Shown here piece after piece: positions 48,994-55,737 of a stretch of 55,737 nt of DNA. The notes below the pieces were generated by a model. That model saw only the letters and a program-made list of their open reading frames with translations, was not told the origin of the DNA and did not search any database. The translations under genes were made by a program, and so were the position numbers. Within the stretch, counting starts at the first letter, position 1; every line of letters begins with the position of its first letter. This DNA comes from CAG-390 sp045633005 (GTDB taxonomy: Bacteria; Bacillota; Clostridia; Oscillospirales; CAG-272): assembly GCA_045633005.1 (NCBI GenBank), contig JAZQXT010000022.1:1-55737 (forward strand). Direction: 5' to 3'.

Positions 48994-51291
48994 TTATCGG
49001 TTAAGGCTTACTATCAGCTTAATGGGTATCTCTCCCTCGGGACCTTCGACCACGTCACCCGCCTGCTCGGACTGCCAAAGCACGGTGCCGTCGGGCTCGG
49101 TGGATACGGTGTAGGTGATGCTTGATACGGTAAATCCGCTTTCCTCAAGTAAGGCTTTAGCGGCGTCAACGTGCATTCCCTCGACGTTTGGCACGGTCGC
49201 GCTGACCGTGGGCGGAACGAATTCGGGTCCGCCGCTGACTACGAGGTCAACTACGCTTTCGGCTGCGCCCGGGGTCATATACTCGCCCGCCGCAGGGGAT
49301 TGATCAAGCACCGTTCCCTCGGGCAGATCGCTCTTGCGGTAGGTTATCTTGCCCACGGTCAGCCCCATCGAGGTTACGCCGCTTTGCGCGGACGCGAGGG
49401 GAAGTCCCTTTAGCGAGGGCAGACGGACGGGCGGCGTGACGTAGCTTGAACCGCCGCTGACGGTGATATTTACGGACACGGTGGACGCCGTAAAGCCGCT
49501 CTCGGTCGGCGATTGCTTAATGACCTCTCCCACGGGGGAGTTGCTTAATACGGTGGATACGAATACGGTAAGTCCGAGGTTTTTAAGGAGCGCGGTCGCC
49601 TCGGACTCGCTCATTCCTATAACGCTCGGATAATATCGCGTTTCGAAGTCGGGTCCCGCGCTTACGACGAAGTTTACTGCGGTCATATTCGCGTAAACGG
49701 GCGTTCCCGCCGCGGGCGAGAAGGTTATTATCGTTCCCGCGGGGAGCGTGGAGCGCGTGTAGACCACGTCGCCAAGCAAGAGCTTGTTTTCCTTTAGCGC
49801 ACGCTTTGCCATCTTCTCGGAAAGACCGAAGAAGTTCGGCACGGTGTTGACCGAGGACGGCGTGCCGTTGCTTATATATATCTTGACGGTGCTTCCGACC
49901 TCAAGCTTTGAGCCCGCGGCGGGCTCGGTCATATAAACGAAGCCTGCGGGCATTGCGGAGTTGTCGGAAAATATCTTTTCAACGACGAAGCTCTGCGTGC
50001 GAAGCTGGGTGTACGCGTCGCGCCAATCCATTATGGTGTAGTCGTTTAGCGTTACCATTTCGGGGCCAAGGCTCACTTTGAGCGTTACGGAGCAGGGGAC
50101 CTTGCGGTTTGCGCCGCCCGACGGCTCTTGCGAGATGATAGTTCCCGCCGCGACGGTGGACGAATGCACGTATTCAAGCGTTACCTTGAAGTCCTCGTTA
50201 AAGCCAAGCTCTGCGTCGGTGGTGTATTCAAGCCCCTCGACCGTCGGAACTTCAATACTGCGCGTGGCAACGCCGCCCGTCAGGTTGTTGATTATATAAA
50301 ACAGCGAGATTATCGTTGCAAAGAACATAGCCACGGCAACGCCGAGTATTACGGGGAAGGAGGCGGTGCTTGGGCGGTTTTCGCTTAAATTTTTCTCGGA
50401 GCGCTTTTTCCTTGCCACCTTTTTGGGTGTCAGCACCTCTGCGGTGGGGTGCAGACGGATGCGGCGAAGCTCGCGCAACATATCAAGCGCACTTTGATAG
50501 CGCTTTTTGGGGTCTTTTTGCATCGAGGAGAGGATGACCGTTTCAAGTCCGCGCGATATCTTTTTGTCGATGCGGCGCGGCGGCACGGGCTTGTCGTGGA
50601 TCTGCATCATCACGACGCTGACGGGGCGTTCGTCGTCAAACGGGAGCTTGCCCGTTGCCATTTCGTACATCAGCACGCCCACGGAGTAAAGGTCTGCGCG
50701 GGTATCGTAGGGCTTGCCCTCGGCTTGCTCGGGGCTGATGTAGTAGACGGTTCCTATCGCCTCGTCGGTCATTACGGTGTCGACCTCGGGGAGCTTTGCT
50801 ATGCCGAAGTCCATCACCTTAACGAAGCCGTCTTTAAGGAGCATAATATTTTGCGGCTTGATGTCGCGGTGGATTATACCGCAGGAATGCGCGTGGTTGA
50901 GCGCGGCGAGTATCTGCTCGGATATCGAGGATACCTCGGCAAAGGACAGCTTTCCGCGCTTGTCCATATAAGCGCGAAGAGAGACGCCCTCGACGTATTC
51001 CATAACGAGGTATTTCACCTCGCCGTCAAGGCAGATATCGTGTATGCCGACGACGTTGGGGTGCGACAGCATAGATACCGCCTGCGCCTCGCTATTGAAG
51101 CGGTCAAGCGCGTCGCTGTCGTTTGCGTACTCGTCACGAAGCATTTTTATAGCCACTCGGATGTTCTTTTCCACGTCCTTGGCAAGCAATACCGCCGCCA
51201 TTCCGCCGACACCGAGGCATTTTTCTATCTGATACTTGCCGTCAAGCAAAGTACCGACGTATTTTTCATAGCAGGTTAAGTTTTTTTCCAT
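48994..51291 (-). CDS. prkC: PASTA domain Ser/Thr protein kinase
   Basis: The 765-residue product has an N-terminal kinase domain with GVGGMA P-loop, K49, H141-R-D143, N148 and D161-F-G, a transmembrane helix near 312-335, and six extracellular PASTA repeats (about 343-763). PASTA domains bind muropeptides or lipid II, so the kinase couples cell-wall status to growth. The phosphatase gene lies 23 bases upstream. The ATG has a weak GAGAAG ribosome site. It is one of the longer PrkC forms because of six rather than three or four repeats. Confidence 0.95.
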   Translation of the reverse strand: MEKNLTCYEKYVGTLLDGKYQIEKCLGVGGMAAVLLAKDVEKNIRVAIKMLRDEYANDSDALDRFNSEAQAVSMLSHPNVVGIHDICLDGEVKYLVMEYVEGVSLRAYMDKRGKLSFAEVSSISEQILAALNHAHSCGIIHRDIKPQNIMLLKDGFVKVMDFGIAKLPEVDTVMTDEAIGTVYYISPEQAEGKPYDTRADLYSVGVLMYEMATGKLPFDDERPVSVVMMQIHDKPVPPRRIDKKISRGLETVILSSMQKDPKKRYQSALDMLRELRRIRLHPTAEVLTPKKVARKKRSEKNLSENRPSTASFPVILGVAVAMFFATIISLFYIINNLTGGVATRSIEVPTVEGLEYTTDAELGFNEDFKVTLEYVHSSTVAAGTIISQEPSGGANRKVPCSVTLKVSLGPEMVTLNDYTIMDWRDAYTQLRTQSFVVEKIFSDNSAMPAGFVYMTEPAAGSKLEVGSTVKIYISNGTPSSVNTVPNFFGLSEKMAKRALKENKLLLGDVVYTRSTLPAGTIITFSPAAGTPVYANMTAVNFVVSAGPDFETRYYPSVIGMSESEATALLKNLGLTVFVSTVLSNSPVGEVIKQSPTESGFTASTVSVNITVSGGSSYVTPPVRLPSLKGLPLASAQSGVTSMGLTVGKITYRKSDLPEGTVLDQSPAAGEYMTPGAAESVVDLVVSGGPEFVPPTVSATVPNVEGMHVDAAKALLEESGFTVSSITYTVSTEPDGTVLWQSEQAGDVVEGPEGEIPIKLIVSLNR

Positions 51292-51314
51292 ATCTTCTCA
51301 CAATAAAGTTTTTA

Positions 51315-52088
51315 TTAAAGCTCTACAAGGAGAACGGTGATATTGTCGGGGCCGCCTGCGGCGTTTGCCGCCTTAACGAGCGCGTCTGCCTTTTGGTCGA
51401 GCGCACGCGGCGTGTTCATCATGGCAAATATGCTCTGCTCGCCCACGCAACCCGTAAGTCCGTCGGTGCAAAGCAGGAAATAACGCCTTTGAGCGTCGGG
51501 CAAATAAAGGGGGATGGAATAAACGTCAGCCTTTACGCTATCCTCCGCGCCGACCGCGCGCATTATCACGTTGCGTACGGGCGAGGTCTTGGCTTGCTCG
51601 TATGTAAGCTTGCCTATGTCAACGAGGTGCTGAACGTAGGAGTGATCCTTCGTTACCTGCATTATCTCCTTATTCGTTATATCGTAAAGTCGGCTGTCGC
51701 CCACGTTCAAGCAGAACGCGCCAACGCCCTCGACGATGAGGAGCGCCACGAGTGTCGTACCCATACCGTCAAGGCTGCCGCTCTCGTTTTCGTCAGCCAC
51801 GCGAAGCACCTCGGCGTTTGCGGCGTTGAGCGCCGCCGTCAGAGCGTATTTTATTGAGGCGGGAGTGAGATTTTTCTGCTCGTCGGGGTAATCGGGCAGG
51901 ATGTTGTCGCGGATAGCGTACGCGAAGGTATCCATTGCGATATTGGCGGCAAGTGCGCCGCCCGCCGCGCCGCCCATTCCGTCACAAACGACGCAAAGGG
52001 TCATACCTTGGCGAAGCTCAAATATTCCGTAGCAATCCTGATTTTCGTGTCGAACCGAGCCGACGTCTGTTTTTCCGTAAAATTTCAT
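51315..52088 (-). CDS. prpC: PP2C-type Ser/Thr phosphatase (Stp/PrpC)
   Basis: The 257-residue product has the PP2C metal-binding residues: RHENQD18, V-CD36-GMGG, DGL and GGPDN. It removes phosphate from targets of the adjacent kinase. It starts at an ATG with AAGGTAAG, 27 bases after rlmN, and belongs to the conserved rsmB-rlmN-prpC-prkC set. Confidence 0.95.
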   Translation of the reverse strand: MKFYGKTDVGSVRHENQDCYGIFELRQGMTLCVVCDGMGGAAGGALAANIAMDTFAYAIRDNILPDYPDEQKNLTPASIKYALTAALNAANAEVLRVADENESGSLDGMGTTLVALLIVEGVGAFCLNVGDSRLYDITNKEIMQVTKDHSYVQHLVDIGKLTYEQAKTSPVRNVIMRAVGAEDSVKADVYSIPLYLPDAQRRYFLLCTDGLTGCVGEQSIFAMMNTPRALDQKADALVKAANAAGGPDNITVLLVEL

Positions 52089-52115
52089 ATTCTTACCTTT
52101 TTATTATAAAAAGAT

Positions 52116-53189
52116 TTATTTGCTTTCTGCCGCGGCGCGTCGTAGCTGACCGCAGGATGCGTTTATGTCGGGCCCAAGCGTGCGGCGCACCGTCGCGCGG
52201 ACTCCGCGCCTTTCAAGCTCTGCCGAAAACGCCTTTATCGCGGCGGCGTCGGGGGGCATAAGTCCCGTTTCCTTTACGGGATTTACGGGGATGAGGTTGA
52301 CGTGAATGGGGAAGGACTCTCCGCGGCGAAGCGAGGAATTAAGCAACGCGGCGAGTGCCGCCGCGTCCTCGACGGACGAATTCTGCCCCTTTATCAAGGT
52401 GTATTCAAATGATATCCTGCGGCCTGTCGCGCGGTAATATTCAAGACACGCCGAAAGCACCTCGCTAATATTCCAGCGGCGGTTTACGGGCATTATCGCG
52501 CTTCGCACCTCGTCGCTGTGCGCGTGGAGCGAAAGCGAGAGCGTTATCGGAAGCTCCTCTCGCGCGAGTGCGCGTATTCCGTCCGCGTGTCCGCAGGTGG
52601 AAAGGGAAATGTGCCTGTAGCCTATGCAGATGCCGCGGCTGTCGTTTACTATGTTTAAGAATTTCAGCACGTTTTGGTAGTTGTCAAGCGGCTCGCCGAT
52701 GCCCATCATGACTATGTTATCCACGCGCTCGCGCGTGTCGCGCGCGGCGGTTATTATCTGCGAGAGTATCTCGCCCGCGCTGAGGTCGCGCACCTTGCCG
52801 CCGATGGTGGATGCGCAGAAGGTACATCCCATTCTGCAGCCGACTTGCGAGGAAACGCACACGGTGTTGCCGTGCTTGTAGCGCATCAGCACCGTTTCAA
52901 TGCAGTTGCCGTCCGAAAGGCGAAGCAGGTATTTTACCGTGCCGTCAACGGCGGAAACGTATTTTTGCGCAATTTCGGGGAAGTAGCACGTCGCAACGGC
53001 GGAAAGCTTCTGCGCCACCTTTTTGCCGACGTTGGTTATCTCGTGCGGCAAAAGCCCGCGGTGAAGCCCCGAAAAGAGCTGTGCCGTGCGATATTTCGGC
53101 TCGCCCACGGACAAAACAAGCTCCTCAAGCTCCTCGTAGGTGAGGGAAAGCAAGTCGATATTCTGTTTTGCGTTGACTGCCTCTGACAT
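52116..53189 (-). CDS. rlmN: dual-specificity 23S rRNA/tRNA adenine-C2 methyltransferase RlmN
   Basis: The 357-residue product is a radical SAM enzyme with C118-x3-C122-x2-C125 and the C-terminal Cys in DINASCGQLR. These act in the ping-pong methylation of A2503 of 23S rRNA and A37 of tRNA. Motif MMGIGEPLDN is present. It starts 23 bases after rsmB. The ribosome site AAGGTA is weak. Confidence 0.95.
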   Translation of the reverse strand: MSEAVNAKQNIDLLSLTYEELEELVLSVGEPKYRTAQLFSGLHRGLLPHEITNVGKKVAQKLSAVATCYFPEIAQKYVSAVDGTVKYLLRLSDGNCIETVLMRYKHGNTVCVSSQVGCRMGCTFCASTIGGKVRDLSAGEILSQIITAARDTRERVDNIVMMGIGEPLDNYQNVLKFLNIVNDSRGICIGYRHISLSTCGHADGIRALAREELPITLSLSLHAHSDEVRSAIMPVNRRWNISEVLSACLEYYRATGRRISFEYTLIKGQNSSVEDAAALAALLNSSLRRGESFPIHVNLIPVNPVKETGLMPPDAAAIKAFSAELERRGVRATVRRTLGPDINASCGQLRRAAAESK

Positions 53190-53212
53190 TTTTTTACCTT
53201 ATATATATGAAT

Positions 53213-54520
53213 TTATTTTCTGCGTAGCTTTGCGATGAAAAAGCCGTCGGTCGCGTCGCGCTCGGGCGAGAGAGTGAGCATTCCGTCCGAGGAGATAGAG
53301 CCGACCGTAAATGGCTCAAGCGCAAAGTCTGCGTGCTTTGCAAGGAAATTTTCCACCACAGCCTCGTTTTCGTCGCTAAAAAGCGTGCAGGTGGAGTAAA
53401 CGAGCGTGCCGCCACGCTTTACGGCGCGGCTTGACGCTTCAAGTATCGCGCTTTGAAGTGCGGGAAGCTCTGCGGCGCGGTCAAGCGAGTGGTAGCGAAT
53501 TTCGGGCTTCTTTGCGATAACGCCAAAGCCCGAGCAGGGAACGTCGCACAGAACTCGGTCAAAGCTCTCGTCAAGTGCCGCGTCGGGAACGGACGAATCG
53601 CGCTCACGCGCGGTGATTATGTTGATGCCGAGCCGCGCGGCGGACGTTTCGATAAGCGAAAGCTTGGAGGCGTGCTTGTCGCAGGCAAGTATCTCGCCCG
53701 CGTTTTTCATACGCATCGCCGCCGAGAAAGCCTTTGTTCCGGGGCAGGAGCAAGCGTCAAGCACTCTGGCGCCCTCGCGCGGGTCGAGCGCGGCGATACA
53801 TATCTGCGAAGCCTCGTCCTGAACGTACGCATCTCCGCGGAATATCGCGTCGGGCAGTCCCTGCGCCGCGTCCAGCCGCACGCCGTAGGGGGCGTTTGCG
53901 GTGGGGTGCGCTGATATGCCCTCATCCGCGAGTCGCGCTATAAGCTCGTCGCGGCTCGTGCGCAAGAGGTTTGCGTGCAAGGTTATAGGCGGCGGACAAA
54001 GGAAAGCGGCGAATATCGCCTCGGTCCTCTCGTCCGAGAAGTTTTCAAGGAATTTTCGGCAAAGCTCGCGCGGAACGGAGTACTTTACCGACAGATATTT
54101 TACCTTGCCGTCCTTTTTTTCGGGTAGCGCGGGCATACCGTCGCGCAAAAGCTTGCGCAAAATGGCGTTTACAAAGCCCTTGCCCGATTTTTTGGCAAGC
54201 TCTACCGTTTCGTTGACGGCGGCGTGGGGCGGTATTTTTTCAAGGTAAAAGAGCTGATACACACCGAGGCGCAATATGTTCAGCACGTCGGTGTCAAGGC
54301 GCGACGTGGGGCGCGCGGCGGTGGCGGCGATGACGTAGTCAAGCGTTATTCGGCGCTCGGTAACGCCGAAAACGAGCCGCGAGAGCAGAGCCTTGTCCGC
54401 GCCGTCGATATTGTGTTTTTTTATGGCGGCGTCAAGCAGGATAGCGGAGTATCCCTCGCCCTCGTCTGCGCCGAGGCGCATTAGAATGTCAAGGGCGACG
54501 CGGCGGACGTTGTAAGGCAT
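53213..54520 (-). CDS. rsmB: 16S rRNA cytosine-C5 methyltransferase RsmB
   Basis: The 435-residue product has an N-terminal NusB-like RNA-binding domain (about 1-130) and a Rossmann methyltransferase domain with D256-ACSCPG and P328-CSG. This supplies the two catalytic cysteines for m5C967 methylation. The start is the ATG with GGAGG five bases upstream. Motif I reads DACSCPGTK instead of the common DACAAPGGK, a moderate divergence. Confidence 0.9.
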   Translation of the reverse strand: MPYNVRRVALDILMRLGADEGEGYSAILLDAAIKKHNIDGADKALLSRLVFGVTERRITLDYVIAATAARPTSRLDTDVLNILRLGVYQLFYLEKIPPHAAVNETVELAKKSGKGFVNAILRKLLRDGMPALPEKKDGKVKYLSVKYSVPRELCRKFLENFSDERTEAIFAAFLCPPPITLHANLLRTSRDELIARLADEGISAHPTANAPYGVRLDAAQGLPDAIFRGDAYVQDEASQICIAALDPREGARVLDACSCPGTKAFSAAMRMKNAGEILACDKHASKLSLIETSAARLGINIITARERDSSVPDAALDESFDRVLCDVPCSGFGVIAKKPEIRYHSLDRAAELPALQSAILEASSRAVKRGGTLVYSTCTLFSDENEAVVENFLAKHADFALEPFTVGSISSDGMLTLSPERDATDGFFIAKLRRK

Positions 54521-54554
54521 AGAACCTCCGAGGAAAACGCTTCGCGTTTTTAAT

Positions 54555-54582
54555 GAATGATGAATAATGAATAATGAATAAT
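54555..54582. repeat. four tandem 7-base units
   Basis: GAATGAT followed by three GAATAAT units. A simple-sequence tract just upstream of the rsmB ribosome binding site, prone to slippage. Confidence 0.7.
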
Positions 54583-54590
54583 TTAGGTAG

Positions 54591-54726
54591 CTTTTTGCGT
54601 AGCAAAAAGCTTCCTTAACGTTTGCCGCAAGGCAAACACTTCATACGGCGAAGCCGTGCTTCACTTGCGAAGCAAACTTCACTGCGGCAAAGCCGCAACT
54701 TCACTATAAAATGCCGAAGGCATTTT
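54591..54726. repeat. hairpin array 3
   Basis: Palindromes with loops of about three bases: GCTTTTTGC-GTA-GCAAAAAGC, GTTTGCC-GCA-GGCAAAC, CGGC-GAA-GCCG, TGC-GAA-GCA, GCGGC-AAA-GCCGC and AAAATGCC-GAA-GGCATTTT. The linker is ACTTCAC/T. The last hairpin overlaps the stop codon of the YugP protease gene. Confidence 0.75.
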
Positions 54727-55447
54727 AGTCTCGTCTGTTTCCTGCGATTATGATAAGGCGGAGGATTTGCAAAAGCGAGACGGCAAGTGCGGCGACGTAC
54801 GTCATCGCGGCGGCGCGGAGCACGCGGCGCGCGCCGTCAAGCTCCTCGTCGGTAAAGCGCCCCGATGCCGTCAGCGCCTGCATCGCGCGGCGCGATGCGT
54901 TAAATTCAACGGGCAGAGTGACGAGCTGAAAGAGCATAGCCACGGAAAAAGCGATTATTCCGCCGTACATCATAACCGTTCCGACGGGCGAGGGTGAGTA
55001 GCTGTACATCGACACGAAAAGTCCGATTAGAAAGAGCGGCAGAGCCGCACCCGACGCGATATTGCAAGCGGGCAGTATCGCCATTCGTATCTTTATCGGC
55101 GCGTAGTTCTTCGCGTATTGGAGTGCGTGTCCCGCCTCGTGCGCGGCAACGCCCACGGCGGCGGCTGTGCGCGCCGAATAAACGGGAGTTGACAGGCTGA
55201 TGGAGTTGGAGCGGGGGTCGTAGTGGTCGGTAAGCTCGCCGCCTATCGCGCCGACGGGTACGTTTGTCGCACCGCCCGAGCGCAGAACTATCTCGGCGGC
55301 TTCCTTGCCGCTGACACCGCTCAAAGTGTTCATTTTCGAGTATTTTTTGAAGGTTGAATTGACCGATATCTGCGCCCATACCGATATTACAAGTCCGATT
55401 ATAACAAGGATATAGGTGGGGTCAAAGTAGTAGAAAAAGGGGGGCAC
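54725..55447 (-). CDS. YugP-type zinc metallopeptidase
   Basis: The 240-residue membrane protein has H103-E-A-G-H107, the zinc-binding motif of the neutral zinc metallopeptidase family (YugP-like), with an N-terminal transmembrane helix and three or four more after the motif. The substrate is unknown. The start is a GTG seven bases after AAGGAG. A hairpin array and a simple repeat separate it from rsmB, so the two need not be in one operon. Confidence 0.85.
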   Translation of the reverse strand: MPPFFYYFDPTYILVIIGLVISVWAQISVNSTFKKYSKMNTLSGVSGKEAAEIVLRSGGATNVPVGAIGGELTDHYDPRSNSISLSTPVYSARTAAAVGVAAHEAGHALQYAKNYAPIKIRMAILPACNIASGAALPLFLIGLFVSMYSYSPSPVGTVMMYGGIIAFSVAMLFQLVTLPVEFNASRRAMQALTASGRFTDEELDGARRVLRAAAMTYVAALAVSLLQILRLIIIAGNRRD

Positions 55448-55462
55448 GATTAACTCCTTTGG

Positions 55463-55604
55463 AAAACGGCTTTGCCGTTTTCAGTGAAATCCGTTCCTGC
55501 GGAACGGGTGAAATACGCCTACGGCGTGTGAAATATTTGCCCACGGCAAATGTGAAATATTTTGCTTGCGCAAAATGTTAAGGTGGCTTTTTGCGTAGCA
55601 AAAA
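55463..55604. repeat. hairpin array 4
   Basis: AAAACGGC-TTT-GCCGTTTT, CCGTTCC-TGC-GGAACGG, ACGCC-TAC-GGCGT, ATTTGCC-CAC-GGCAAAT, ATTTTGC-TTGC-GCAAAAT and GGCTTTTTGC-GTA-GCAAAAAGC, joined mostly by GTGAAAT. On the minus strand the linker is ATTTCAC, matching arrays 1-3. It lies 5' of the YugP gene. The last 130 bases of the window contain no gene. Confidence 0.75.
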
Positions 55605-55737
55605 GCATCCCTATTGAAAACGGAATAACGAACCCTTTAGCGTCATTCCGAATTCGCTTCAAAAAAGGCGGGAAAGGGGCAATTTTTAGCGTCATTCCGA
55701 AGCTACGCCGAGCTGCTTCGAGGCGGAGCGAGTGAAT

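Overview
The window looks like a chromosome segment of an anaerobic Clostridia (Bacillota), probably an uncultured gut lineage. The signs are strong AGGAGG-type ribosome binding sites, a PASTA kinase/PP2C operon, an electron-bifurcating flavin/Fe-S complex of the clostridial NuoE/NuoF/NfnB-like type, and GC-rich host genes beside a clearly AT-richer accessory block. No genome-wide search was possible, so the taxonomic call is an inference.

Layout. 0-9.3 kb: a DUF1576 membrane protein, a HipB/HipA-like toxin-antitoxin pair under a consensus promoter with a built-in palindrome, a DUF4143 AAA ATPase bracketed by repeats, a two-gene acyltransferase/flavodoxin-fold operon, an XRE regulator with an orphan gene, a divergent small membrane zinc-ribbon protein, a recombinase remnant and a CPBP protease. 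9.7-37.9 kb: a composite mobile region. It has a large serine recombinase at its left end and two more at its right end, a lone HK97 capsid gene, an excisionase-like gene, HTH/zinc-ribbon and SHOCT-like small proteins, and a DUF4314 protein. Between these sits a ~19 kb minus-strand defence operon (31.63 to 12.70 kb), with one further unknown gene beyond its terminator. 38-40.7 kb: a GIY-YIG protein, tRNA-fMet, a tRNA fragment, tRNA-Leu and repeat-rich DNA. 40.7-47.5 kb: an operon for a Stn-like bifurcating complex, a polysaccharide deacetylase and an acyl-CoA synthetase-like ligase. 47.5-55.4 kb: a YugP protease, RsmB, RlmN, PP2C phosphatase, PASTA kinase and membrane-anchored protein cluster.

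The most unusual part is the defence operon. In transcription order it encodes a small unknown protein, a half-size HsdS, a divergent HsdM with DPPL in place of NPPY/F, an ADP-ribosylglycohydrolase-HsdM fusion, a normal HsdM, a full HsdS, a tyrosine recombinase, a second half HsdS, HsdR, a predicted nuclease-helicase (DUF2075 type) and a 1787-residue GHKL-ATPase/SF1-helicase with a zinc-ribbon-like tail. Six of its first nine junctions overlap, by 4 to 23 bases, which argues for one transcript. The HsdS/recombinase/half-HsdS segment carries two pairs of direct repeats placed exactly where target-recognition domains would be exchanged.

Non-coding structure is also rich. Three near-identical promoters precede three modules of the mobile region. 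A twin ~95-base element shows compensatory changes in two helices and may be a structured RNA. Arrays of small tri-loop hairpins joined by a constant ATCA/TTCA linker abut the stop codons of host genes.
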